A DNA stretch of 44,661 nt from Haliea sp. (lineage in GTDB: Bacteria > Pseudomonadota > Gammaproteobacteria > Pseudomonadales > Halieaceae): the NCBI GenBank assembly GCA_009937575.1, contig JAACFI010000002.1:1-44661 (forward strand), read 5' to 3'. Of the stretch, positions 9,435 through 17,790 are shown piece by piece. The translations under genes and the position numbers were made by a program. The notes under the pieces are model-generated. The model was given only the letters and a program-made list of their open reading frames with translations. It had not been told where the DNA came from and searched no databases. How positions within the stretch are numbered: the stretch's first letter is position 1; each line of letters opens with the position of its first letter.

Positions 9435-10364
9435 ATGACCGACAACGACTTCCTGCAAAATGACCTGTCCCTGTATGCCAACGTCTTCAGCTATCTGGGT
9501 CTGCCCCTGACCCGCGACCTTGCGAATGGTAAAATCGACGCCGTCGTCATGGGTATCCCCTACGACCTGGGCACCAGTGGACGCGCCGGGGCCCGTAGTG
9601 GGCCCACTGCCATTCGCCAGGCCAGTGCCAACCTGCGATGGGAAGAACAGCGCTGGCCCTGGGAATTCTCCCTGGCGGACCGTTTGCACGTGGTCGATTA
9701 CGGTGACCTGGGCTTCACCTGGGGAGACAGTAGCGAGATGCTGTCGGGCGTGGAGGAGCAGGCCGCGCTGATTACCGGTGCCGGCAAGACGCTGATCAGT
9801 TTCGGTGGCGATCACTTTGTCACCCTGCCGCTGTTGCGTGGTCATGTGCAGACACATGGCACCCTGGCCCTGATCCATTTCGATGCCCATACCGACAGCT
9901 ATGAAGACGGTGGGGATTATAACCATGGCTGCATGTTCTATCGCGCGCCGCGGGAGGGGCTTATCGACGCCCGGCATTCAGTGCAGGTAGGTATTCGCAC
10001 GGATTACGACAGATCCGGCCATGAATTTGAGGTGATCGACGCGCATCGCGCCAATGAACAACCGGTGGAAGACACGGTCTCCGCTATACGCGAGCGGGTG
10101 GGGGATTGTCCCGCCTACCTCACCTTCGATATCGATTGCCTGGATCCGGCCTTCGCGCCGGGGACCGGCACGCCCGTGGTGGGGGGGTTAAGTACCTCCC
10201 GGACCCTGCGGATCCTGCGGGGGATTGCCGATCTCAATATCGTCGGCTTTGACATCGTGGAGATATCACCGGCCTATGATAGCGCGGATATCACCGCCCT
10301 GGCGGGGGCCAGCCTCGCGCTGGAATTCCTCTACATGCGCGCATCCCACCTGAAGGATCAATAA
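9435..10364 (+). CDS. speB: Agmatinase (ureohydrolase family)
   Basis: The 309-residue protein has the full dinuclear manganese signature of arginase/agmatinase enzymes: GGDH with H127, 'FDAHTD' with D150, H152 and D154, and 'FDIDCLDPAFAPGTGTP' with D232 and D234. Agmatinases hydrolyse agmatine to putrescine and urea; related guanidino-acid hydrolases (guanidinobutyrase, guanidinopropionase) share these residues and cannot be excluded. Length is normal. It ends 2 bases before the stop of a convergent flavoprotein oxidase and lies at the edge of an island rich in polyamine-type genes, which fits a role in feeding putrescine or a guanidino compound into that pathway. Shine-Dalgarno is poor. Confidence 0.85.
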   Translation: MTDNDFLQNDLSLYANVFSYLGLPLTRDLANGKIDAVVMGIPYDLGTSGRAGARSGPTAIRQASANLRWEEQRWPWEFSLADRLHVVDYGDLGFTWGDSSEMLSGVEEQAALITGAGKTLISFGGDHFVTLPLLRGHVQTHGTLALIHFDAHTDSYEDGGDYNHGCMFYRAPREGLIDARHSVQVGIRTDYDRSGHEFEVIDAHRANEQPVEDTVSAIRERVGDCPAYLTFDIDCLDPAFAPGTGTPVVGGLSTSRTLRILRGIADLNIVGFDIVEISPAYDSADITALAGASLALEFLYMRASHLKDQ

Positions 10365-10366
10365 AG

Positions 10367-11962
10367 TCAGGGCCGGTCCCTCAGAATTCGCCGCGCTGCA
10401 TTGTGCCCCGGCGCCCCCGTGATGCCGCCCCCGGGGTGAGTACCGGAACCACACAGGTAAAGCCCTTTGACGGGTGTGGCGTACTGCGCGGCCGCCGGGT
10501 GGGGCCGGGCACTGTATAACTGGTCCGGTTCCATGCGACCGTGGCAGATATCCCCGCGGGTCATACCAAACAGTCGCTCGATGTCCAGCGGTGTCAGGCA
10601 CTGGGAGGCAACTAGCATGTCCGGCAGGTTGGGTATGTAAGTGGTGAGATAATCCAGGATTGCGTTGACCACTCGGGGTTTCTTTTCATCCCAGTGTTCG
10701 CCCCCCGCCAGGTCATAGGGCATGTATTTGCACAGGAGGCTCATCACATGCGTGCCGGGCTGATCGGTCAGGCTGTCGTCCATCGCACTGGGGATGATTG
10801 CCTCGATGATAGGGGGATCGGCGGGGATACCTGCCCGGGAGGAATGATAAGCCCGGTCCAGGTGTTCCTTGTTCTCAATCAGCGTGATGCTGCTGCGATG
10901 CTGCGGCCCGATGCCGCCGCCCGGGAACGCCGCGAACTCGGGGAGCCCGTTAAGCGCGAGGTTCATGCGCAATGAGGCAGATTCCTGCCGGAATGCCTTG
11001 ATGTCGCGGACAAAACCATCCGGAAGGTGGGATTCCCCCAGCAGCGTGAGAAACGTGCGCCTGGGATCGGTATTTGCAGCGACAACCGGCGCATCGATGG
11101 TTTCGCCACTTTCAAGCTGTACACCCTGCACCGCGCCCTGCCGCACGAGGATTCGCTGCACCGGCGCCTCGGTGCGAATCACCACACCCCTGTCCTTGGC
11201 TGCGGCAGCCATCGCCTGGGTGATGGTCCCCATACCGCCTTTAACCAGTCCCCAGGCACTTTTACGACCGGCGATCTCTCCAACCGCATGGTGCAACATG
11301 GCGAGACTTGCGCCTGGCTGCGAGAGAGGCGCGTAATTTGCCGGCATGATGTGCGCCGCAATCATTGATTTAACCTTTTCGCTCTCGAACCAGCGTTCGA
11401 TAATGCTCTCTGGTGCCCCCACAAAAAACTGTAACAGGCGCCAGCGTTGTTCCTCGTCCAGGCGGTAGACGTCCAGGCCAAGTTTCACGCTGTTGAGGAG
11501 ATCGGCAAGGCCGCCGCCGTGCAACCTCGGTGGTTCGCGCAACCACTGCCTGGCCAGAATGGCACCGACCTTGTCGATGCTGTCCTCGAAGGACTGCAGG
11601 GCATCGTAGTCAGAAGCCGAGAACCTGGCGAATTCCGCCCTGTCGTGTTGCTCATTGCCGGTCAGCAGAAGGTATTCTCCCCGGTTATCAAGATACAGGG
11701 AATTCTCGAGAAGCATTGTCTCGTAACCGTACTGTTCCAGCTTGAGATCCCGTATCACTTCCGGCCGAAGCAGGCTGACCACGTAGGATGCCAGCGAGTT
11801 GCGGTAACCGGGATGAAATTCCTCGCTGACCGCCGCACCGCCCACCACCGGTCGCTGCTCCAGCACACAAACCCGCATACCGCCCATCGCGAGGTAGTTG
11901 GCGGTCGTCAGACCATTGTGGCCTGCGCCTAATACGATGGCGTCAAAATGCGATTCGGTCAT
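10367..11962 (-). CDS. PYROXD2/phytoene-desaturase-like FAD oxidoreductase
   Basis: The 531-residue flavoprotein of the COG1233 type has N-terminal dinucleotide motif 'AIVLGAGHNGLTTANYLA' followed by 'VGGAAVSEEFHPGYR', and the C-terminal FAD motif 'YLCGSGTHPGGGITGAPG' ending in 'HNAARRIL'. It is a fifth relative of the four flavoproteins in the two duplicated modules but stands apart from both pairs and lacks a GcvT partner. It follows the GS-like gene by 48 bases on the same strand, so it may act on gamma-glutamylated or related amines. Carotenoid synthesis is unlikely because no other carotenoid gene is present. Exact reaction unknown; amine or desaturation chemistry is inferred. Confidence 0.82.
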   Translation of the reverse strand: MTESHFDAIVLGAGHNGLTTANYLAMGGMRVCVLEQRPVVGGAAVSEEFHPGYRNSLASYVVSLLRPEVIRDLKLEQYGYETMLLENSLYLDNRGEYLLLTGNEQHDRAEFARFSASDYDALQSFEDSIDKVGAILARQWLREPPRLHGGGLADLLNSVKLGLDVYRLDEEQRWRLLQFFVGAPESIIERWFESEKVKSMIAAHIMPANYAPLSQPGASLAMLHHAVGEIAGRKSAWGLVKGGMGTITQAMAAAAKDRGVVIRTEAPVQRILVRQGAVQGVQLESGETIDAPVVAANTDPRRTFLTLLGESHLPDGFVRDIKAFRQESASLRMNLALNGLPEFAAFPGGGIGPQHRSSITLIENKEHLDRAYHSSRAGIPADPPIIEAIIPSAMDDSLTDQPGTHVMSLLCKYMPYDLAGGEHWDEKKPRVVNAILDYLTTYIPNLPDMLVASQCLTPLDIERLFGMTRGDICHGRMEPDQLYSARPHPAAAQYATPVKGLYLCGSGTHPGGGITGAPGHNAARRILRDRP

Positions 11963-12010
11963 GGCTCGTATGGTTTGCCTTTATAGTTGCAGGAGCGGCC
12001 GGATGTCGAC

Positions 12011-13393
12011 CTACAGCGCGCGCAGGTACCACTCGTAATCGAGATTGGGGATGCGAAAGTGGAAATCGTCACACTCCCCCTGGCGTACCAGCCCGAAAGC
12101 CTTACAGTAATCCTCGCCCAGGTAACCAGGCAGAACCTGTGAGCTGCGGAACAATTCCAGTGCGCTGTCCCAGCGGTTGGGTAGCCTGGCCTCCGGTACC
12201 ACCAGTTCCGCGCCCATCGGTGTCTCAGGCCCGGGTTCGCATTGCTCAGTCATTCCGTGTTGTATACCCGCCAGCACCGCGGCCATCACCAGGTAGGGGT
12301 TGGCGTCCGCGCCGGCCACCCGATGCTCGATTCGCCTGTTGCTGCCCGATGACACCGGTATGCGCAGGGCAACATCGCGGTGGTTGTAACCCCAGGTGGG
12401 CGCATAGGGCGCGTAGGCACCAGGCCTGAAGCGGCGGTAGGAATTGGCATTGGGCGCGAAAATCGCCATGGCCTCGGCCATGGTTACCGACAGCCCGCCG
12501 ACGGCGTGGCGCATCATGTCAGACATGGCGGGTGGCTGCGCCTGTTCCGCGGCGTCGAAGATGTTCTCCCCCTGGGCATTGTAAACACTGGTATGAATGT
12601 GCAGGCCGCTGCCGGCGCTGTCGGCGAACGGTTTCGCCATAAAGGACGCGGCGAAACCGTGCTGGCGTGCCACGCCCTTGACGATGCGCTTGAGCAGCAT
12701 GGCGTGATCGCAGGCCAGCACGGGATCTTCCACGTGATGGGTGTTGATTTCCCACTGCCCCGAAGAAAACTCCGAATGTATCGCGGTCAGGGGCACGCCC
12801 TGCAATTCGCAGGCCTGGCGCACTTCCTCCAGGAAGCCGTCAGCTTCCCACAGGTCATCTGCCATGCAGTACTGGATTCCCTCCTGCTGCAGGTTTGTGC
12901 CGACTATCCTGCCCTGCAGCGGCCGCGGTGTGCTCTCCTCGCTGTCCTGCAGGAGGTAGAACTCCAGTTCAGTGGCCGCGACGGGTTTCAACCCCCCGGC
13001 AGAAAAAATCGCCAGCGCATTGGCCAGCGCGTTGCGGGGGTCTACCCAGGCCGGGCGGCCGTCGAGATCGGCAAATCCGGCCAGGACCTGGGCGGTGGGC
13101 GACTTGACCCAGGGCAGGGGCGCCAGGGTACCGGCCAGTGGCAGCAGCAACTGGTCGGGGTCGCCCTCCACCAGAGCCGGGTCCAGTCCGTCGTAAAGAT
13201 CACCGCGGATTCCCAGGAAGGGTACGGTCGTCGGCACCTTGAACGTGCCCTCGAACAGGCCGGCGAACTCCCGCTGGTGAATGCGTTTGCAACGCAGGAT
13301 GCCATTTACATCCGGCATAAGGACTTCCAGCATCTGCGTCTGCGGATAACGCTGAAGAAAATCCTCCAGCTCTGCCCTGTCGGCTACGTTCAT
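12011..13393 (-). CDS. Glutamine synthetase-like ligase (gamma-glutamylpolyamine synthetase type)
   Basis: 460 residues with the glutamine synthetase catalytic fold: 'AATELEFYLL' (metal Glu), 'SEFSSGQWEINTHH', the nucleotide-side 'GSGLHIHTSVYN', and 'RIPVSSGSNRRIEHRVAGAD' in the substrate loop. The usual GlnA 'NRNTSIRIP' stretch reads 'NHRDVALRIP', and there is no GlnA-type adenylylation loop, which fits the PuuA/SpuI/GlnA3/GMAS side of the family that joins glutamate to amines. The start is ATG 13393, preceded by GGAGAGAG; an ATG 11 codons upstream is possible. It lies 35 bases behind the AraC gene and ahead of a flavoprotein oxidase, probably in one operon. Amine substrate not readable. Confidence 0.85.
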   Translation of the reverse strand: MNVADRAELEDFLQRYPQTQMLEVLMPDVNGILRCKRIHQREFAGLFEGTFKVPTTVPFLGIRGDLYDGLDPALVEGDPDQLLLPLAGTLAPLPWVKSPTAQVLAGFADLDGRPAWVDPRNALANALAIFSAGGLKPVAATELEFYLLQDSEESTPRPLQGRIVGTNLQQEGIQYCMADDLWEADGFLEEVRQACELQGVPLTAIHSEFSSGQWEINTHHVEDPVLACDHAMLLKRIVKGVARQHGFAASFMAKPFADSAGSGLHIHTSVYNAQGENIFDAAEQAQPPAMSDMMRHAVGGLSVTMAEAMAIFAPNANSYRRFRPGAYAPYAPTWGYNHRDVALRIPVSSGSNRRIEHRVAGADANPYLVMAAVLAGIQHGMTEQCEPGPETPMGAELVVPEARLPNRWDSALELFRSSQVLPGYLGEDYCKAFGLVRQGECDDFHFRIPNLDYEWYLRAL

Positions 13394-13428
13394 TACTCTC
13401 TCCATACCCTGTGCGGCAATCGGCAACG

Positions 13429-14523
13429 TTAGAGCGGTTTACTTCCCGATTCTACCGGACCTATAGGGGCGAAAGCACGGAATGACCCCGGCGTTTGTCC
13501 CGACCAGCGTTTGAAAGCCGTGCGAAAGCTGCGCGCATCCACGTAGCCCAGCTGGCGGGCAATCGCCTGCACGGACAATTGTGTCGACGTCAGGTAGCGA
13601 CGTGCCAGTTCAAAGTGTACCTCGTCCAGAAGCGCCTGGTAGCTGGTACCCCTGGCGTGGAGATGGCGCCGCAGGGTCCTCGGGCTCTGGTTGAAGTGCG
13701 AGGCCACCTTGGTCAGGGTCGGCAACCTACCCTCCTGCACCCGCAGGAGGCTCTTGATACTGGCGATCAGCCCGCGATCCTCTGCCAGCGCCGACATGCT
13801 TTCCCGGCAGAGTTCACGGAACAGGCTTGCGTATTCCGGCTGCGGGTGCGGCAGCCGCCGGGCCAGCAACGTTCGCGGTATCAGCAGGGCATTGCGTGTG
13901 CAACCAAAGGCAACCGGGCAGTCGAACAACTCTTGGTAGGGGGATAGGTCTGTTGAATCGGTGCGGTGGCGCATCTCGATTCCGGCGAACTGTACTCGCT
14001 CGCCCAACAGGTCATTGAACAGGGTCTGGAGTGACGCGAAGGTACTTTCGATCTCCAGGGCGGCTGCTGGTGAATCCGTCGCGGTCGGGTAGATCATGAG
14101 CGCCTTGCAGTCGACGTCGCCGTGGCGTTCGGAGCGCAGCTGGCTGTGTGAGGCCCAACTCACCAGCGGCGCGAATTCGGCCAGCAACTGCAGTGCCTCC
14201 TGGACGGTAGCTGCACCCATCATGGCATGACCCAGCATATCGTAGTTGGGCAGGGACAGCCGCGCACCGGTGCGCAGGCCCAGTAGTGGGTCGCTATTGC
14301 ACTGGGCGATACGGGTATACAGGGTGAGTTCCTGCTCCAGCGTCAGTCGATGGGCGGGATTCTCCAACTGTCGCGGTGACACGCCACTGCCCCGGAGGAT
14401 CACGTCAAGGTCACAACCCTGCTGCTCTACCAGGTCCCTGCACATCAGGCGCAGTTCGTAGCTGTTGAGCAGACCGCGTTTCTGGTCACCGGGAACTGCG
14501 ACATTGGAGGCAATTGGGGTCAT
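13429..14523 (-). CDS. AraC-family regulator with arabinose-binding-type N domain
   Basis: The 364-residue protein has an N-terminal 'Arabinose_bd'-type effector domain (about 20-205; 'LPNYDMLGHAMMGAATVQEA') and a C-terminal AraC double helix-turn-helix (about 265-345; 'LTKVASHFNQSPRTLRRHL', then 'VQAIARQLGYVDARSFRTAF'). This layout is shared with OruR-like regulators of amino-acid or amine catabolism. It is the first gene of a minus-strand set with the GS-like ligase and a flavoprotein, and it faces the flavoprotein/GcvT module A divergently over a 117-base gap that holds a TTGTCC direct repeat. It probably controls one or both directions; the effector is unknown. Confidence 0.87.
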   Translation of the reverse strand: MTPIASNVAVPGDQKRGLLNSYELRLMCRDLVEQQGCDLDVILRGSGVSPRQLENPAHRLTLEQELTLYTRIAQCNSDPLLGLRTGARLSLPNYDMLGHAMMGAATVQEALQLLAEFAPLVSWASHSQLRSERHGDVDCKALMIYPTATDSPAAALEIESTFASLQTLFNDLLGERVQFAGIEMRHRTDSTDLSPYQELFDCPVAFGCTRNALLIPRTLLARRLPHPQPEYASLFRELCRESMSALAEDRGLIASIKSLLRVQEGRLPTLTKVASHFNQSPRTLRRHLHARGTSYQALLDEVHFELARRYLTSTQLSVQAIARQLGYVDARSFRTAFKRWSGQTPGSFRAFAPIGPVESGSKPL

Positions 14524-14537
14524 ATAAGGCCTCTAAC

Positions 14538-14564
14538 TTGTCCATAATTATCTCCCTATTGTCC
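14538..14564 (+). promoter_or_regulatory. Direct repeat TTGTCC, possible AraC-type operator
   Basis: TTGTCC occurs at 14538-14543 and again at 14559-14564, exactly 21 bases (two helical turns) apart on the same strand. This spacing is the usual layout for direct-repeat half-sites of AraC-family dimers. It lies between the divergent AraC regulator and module A. Only two six-base matches support it. Confidence 0.38.
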
Positions 14565-14640
14565 CCAATACCCTCTGCACATTCCACCCCGGGGGCACTA
14601 TCCTCTTCAGCTGTTGGTGCCGGGAAGACCAGGGCGGTAA

Positions 14641-16257
14641 ATGAACAGGACATACGACGCGATCGTCATCGGCGCCGGTCACAATGGCCTGACCAGTGCC
14701 GCCTACCTGGCCAAATCAGGGCTCGATGTGCTGGTGGTGGAGAAGAACGACTACATTGGGGGCGCAGCGGTGAGTCGTGAACTTCACGAGGGCTGGCTCT
14801 ACTCCAACTGCTCCTACGTCTGCAGCCTGCTGCGCCAGTCTATCCACCGAGATCTCGACCTGACCCGCCACGGGCTGATGATCGTGCCCTACAACGGGAC
14901 GACCAATTTCAGTCGCACCGGTGACTACATTGCCGAATACCCGGATCACGACATGCAGTACCGGGAAATCCGCCGCCATTCGCTGCGGGATGCCGACGCG
15001 GTGCACCGGTACGAAGCGGACCTGATGCGTTACGCCAGGCTGATTCGCCACTTCCTTCTGCGTACACCAGCGGATCCCACCTCCTTCAAACCGCGCGACC
15101 TGGGTGAACTTGTGTTTATGGCGAAAAAGTTCGCCGGCATGGGCGAGGAGCAAGTCTTAGAGTTTATCCGCTTCATGACCATGAGTGCCGGTGACTATCT
15201 CGATGAGTATTTCGAAAACGACCTGGTCAAGACCCTGTTCTCCACCAGCAGCATTATCGGCACAGCCCTGGGCGTTTACTCCCCCGGGACGGCTTACGTG
15301 CTGTTACACCATGTGATGGGCGACGTGGACGGTGCGGTCGGTGCCTGGGGACTGGCCAGGGGTGGCATGGGCGCCATCTCCGATGCGATTGCCGGGGCCC
15401 TTAAGGAACATGGTGGCGAGATACTCACTGAGGCGCCGGTTGCCCAGATCCTGGTACGCAATAGCCGCGCTACCGGCGTTGTGTTGGAAAATGGCGATGA
15501 AATCCATGCCGGGATTGTGGTCTCCAATCTGGACCCCAAGCGCACTTTCACTCACATCATGGACCAGAAGGATATACCCGAGGACCTGTACGATAAGGCG
15601 CGGAATTTCAAGATTCGCGGCTCCTCCGGCAAGGTCAACATTGCACTCACCGGCATGCCCGACTTTCCCTCGCTGCCCCCAGGACACATGTTGCGTAACG
15701 GTACTTTCCAGTTCCTGGATTCGCTGGAACGCATGGAGCGCGCGTACGACGACTGGAAGCACGGGCGCTGGTCAGCCGATCCTTTCGTGGAAATGACCCA
15801 GTCCTCGGTCTGGGACCCGACCCTGGCCGCTCCGGGACATTACTTCGTCTCCTGCTTCATCCAGTATTGCCCTGCCGAGGTGGAGGGTGGCTGGACACCG
15901 GAGAAACGCGATGCCTTTGGTGACACCGTTATCGACCAGATCAGCAATTATTCCCCCAATTTTCGCGACCTGATTGCCCACATGGAAGTACGCACCCCCC
16001 ACGAAATCGAGAACGAGATCGGGCTGACGGAGGGCAATATCTTCCAGGGTGAGCTGACCCTGGACCAGCTGATGTTCAATCGCCCGTTCCCCGGGTACTC
16101 CCAGTATCGGGGTCCGGTCAAGGGAATGTACATGTGCGGCTCCGGCACTCATCCGGGAGGCGGTGTGTCCTCTGCCTGCGGCGCCAACGCTGCGCGGGAA
16201 ATCCTGCTCGACCTCAAGCGTCCCAATATCGTGCCGGAGGATGACGTCGATGAGTGA
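14641..16257 (+). CDS. PYROXD2-like FAD oxidoreductase, module A flavoprotein 1
   Basis: 538 residues with the N-terminal FAD motif 'AIVIGAGHNGLTSAAYLA', the following 'IGGAAVSRELHEGW', the central 'WGLARGGMGAISDAIAG', and the C-terminal 'MCGSGTHPGGGVSSACG'. It is clearly paralogous to the gene at 29692-31308: both have 'YSNCSYVCSLLR', 'RNFKIRGSSGK', 'GNIFQGELT' and 'NRPFPGY.QYRGPV', and both are 538 residues long. It overlaps the next flavoprotein by 8 bases, as does copy B. Related flavoproteins oxidise amines or desaturate carbon chains. The GcvT partner two genes downstream suggests N-demethylation or aminomethyl transfer, but the reaction is inferred. Confidence 0.85.
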   Translation: MNRTYDAIVIGAGHNGLTSAAYLAKSGLDVLVVEKNDYIGGAAVSRELHEGWLYSNCSYVCSLLRQSIHRDLDLTRHGLMIVPYNGTTNFSRTGDYIAEYPDHDMQYREIRRHSLRDADAVHRYEADLMRYARLIRHFLLRTPADPTSFKPRDLGELVFMAKKFAGMGEEQVLEFIRFMTMSAGDYLDEYFENDLVKTLFSTSSIIGTALGVYSPGTAYVLLHHVMGDVDGAVGAWGLARGGMGAISDAIAGALKEHGGEILTEAPVAQILVRNSRATGVVLENGDEIHAGIVVSNLDPKRTFTHIMDQKDIPEDLYDKARNFKIRGSSGKVNIALTGMPDFPSLPPGHMLRNGTFQFLDSLERMERAYDDWKHGRWSADPFVEMTQSSVWDPTLAAPGHYFVSCFIQYCPAEVEGGWTPEKRDAFGDTVIDQISNYSPNFRDLIAHMEVRTPHEIENEIGLTEGNIFQGELTLDQLMFNRPFPGYSQYRGPVKGMYMCGSGTHPGGGVSSACGANAAREILLDLKRPNIVPEDDVDE

Positions 16258-17788
16258 GCACTATGACGCCATCATCATCGGTGGGGGTCACAATGGACTC
16301 ACCTGCGCCGCGTACCTGGCCAAAGCCGGACGCAGCGTGCTGGTTCTGGAGGCAGCGGCGCAACTGGGCGGCTTGGGGGCAACCCGGGAATTTGCTCCGG
16401 GTTACAGGGCGTCGGTGGCGCATACCCTGCCGCAGCTGGGCCGGCAACTGGTCGCCGACCTCGACCTGGAGGGACATGGCTTTCGCCTCGCAAACGCGTC
16501 ACTTCCCACGATTGCACTGGGGCAGGACGGCCGGCACATCAGCATCGGCGATGACAGTTTGCTGGGCGTATCCGCGCAGGATGAGGCAGCCTATGGCAAT
16601 TACCGGGCGCTGTTGCAGCGGTTCGCGGCGGCCCTGAACCCCTTCTGGCACAAATGCCCGCCAATGGTTGGCAGCCGCGGCGTTAAGGACATGGCGACCC
16701 TCGGTCAGTTCGGCTGGAAGTTGCGAACACTTGGCCGCCGGGATATGCGCGAGATCATGCGCATGATGTTCCTGCCTGCGCAGGACCTGATGGATGAGTA
16801 TTTTGAGAATCCGTTATTGAAAGCGGCGCTCAGCTGGGATGCGAACGTGGGCAGCAAACTGGCGCCCCGGTCGCCCAACAACGCGGTACTGGCGCTGTTA
16901 TATCGTATGAGTGGCGACATTGGCGGTGACCTGCCCCTGCCTGCGGGTGGTGTTGGCGGCCTCATCGAAGCACTGGCAGCGAGCGCCGGGAAGCACGGTG
17001 CGGAGCTGCGCATCGACAGTGCCGTGAGTCGCGTGCTCTTGGAAGACAGGCGGGCCTGCGGTGTTGAACTGGCAAATGGTGACCTTGTTTCCGCGTCGAC
17101 CGTGGTCTCCAACGCCGATCCGAAAACCAGTTTTTTCAAATTACTTGGCGCGCGGCACCTGGACGTGCAGTTCACCCACCGGATCAATCGACTGCGAACT
17201 GACGGCCTGGTCGCCAAACTGCACCTGGCGCTGGATGGGTTGCCGACGATTACCGGCTTGGAACGCCCGGATGGCAGGATGATCCTGGCCGAGTCCATGC
17301 AGGCCATCGAGAATGCCTTTGACCGGGCAAAATATGGCGATTTCGCCACGCAGCTGCCCATGGAGGTGGTCATACCCACCCTGCACGACCCGGCATTGGC
17401 ACCCGAGGGAAAACATGTGTTGTCCGCCCTGGTGCAGTATGCGCCCTGCCGGGTAAGCGGCGGATGGGCCGGGCGGCGTGAGGCATTCCTGGAGGCCGTC
17501 CTGAACAGCCTGGTGCGATACGCGCCGGCTATTCGCGAGCAGGTCGTGGCCATTGAGCTGCTGACGCCGGAGGATCTGGAGGCACAGTTTCGGGTGACGG
17601 GGGGCCACTGGCATCATGCCGAGTTCGCTATCGATACCTGGTGGATGAATCGACCCACCTACGGTGCCTCCCAGTATCGGACCCCGGTAGAGGGATTCTA
17701 TTTGTGCGGTGCCGGCGCCCACCCCGGCGGGGGCATCATGGGCGCCGCCGGAGCCAACGCGGCGCGCGCGATACTGAAGGAGACCTGA
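16250..17788 (+). CDS. PYROXD2-like FAD oxidoreductase, module A flavoprotein 2
   Basis: 512 residues from the ATG at 16250, which lies 8 bases inside the end of flavoprotein 1 and begins directly with the FAD fold 'YDAIIIGGGHNGLTCAAYLA'; the open frame extends further upstream but without homology. The C-terminus has 'YLCGAGAHPGGGIMGAAG' and 'NAARAIL'. It differs from flavoprotein 1 in the segment after the FAD motif ('LGGLGATREFAPGYRASVAH') and matches instead the gene at 28134-29699 ('GATREFAPGY', 'MTGGHWHHGE' in the partner against 'VTGGHWHHAE' here). The two flavoproteins of a module may form a heteromer; this is inference from the fixed pairing. Confidence 0.85.
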   Translation: MSEHYDAIIIGGGHNGLTCAAYLAKAGRSVLVLEAAAQLGGLGATREFAPGYRASVAHTLPQLGRQLVADLDLEGHGFRLANASLPTIALGQDGRHISIGDDSLLGVSAQDEAAYGNYRALLQRFAAALNPFWHKCPPMVGSRGVKDMATLGQFGWKLRTLGRRDMREIMRMMFLPAQDLMDEYFENPLLKAALSWDANVGSKLAPRSPNNAVLALLYRMSGDIGGDLPLPAGGVGGLIEALAASAGKHGAELRIDSAVSRVLLEDRRACGVELANGDLVSASTVVSNADPKTSFFKLLGARHLDVQFTHRINRLRTDGLVAKLHLALDGLPTITGLERPDGRMILAESMQAIENAFDRAKYGDFATQLPMEVVIPTLHDPALAPEGKHVLSALVQYAPCRVSGGWAGRREAFLEAVLNSLVRYAPAIREQVVAIELLTPEDLEAQFRVTGGHWHHAEFAIDTWWMNRPTYGASQYRTPVEGFYLCGAGAHPGGGIMGAAGANAARAILKET

Positions 17789-17790
17789 CC

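Noticed and set aside
12380-13432. A 350-codon frame opposite the GS-like gene, and similar antisense frames at 7814-8800 and 4787-5662
   Set aside because: All are antisense to genes with clear motifs, have no ribosome site or neighbour logic, and show shadow-type composition.
14641-17788. Carotenoid desaturases (CrtI)
   Set aside because: The family resemblance to phytoene desaturase is real, but there is no crtB, crtE, crtY or similar gene, and the context is amine catabolism; the PYROXD2-like branch fits better.
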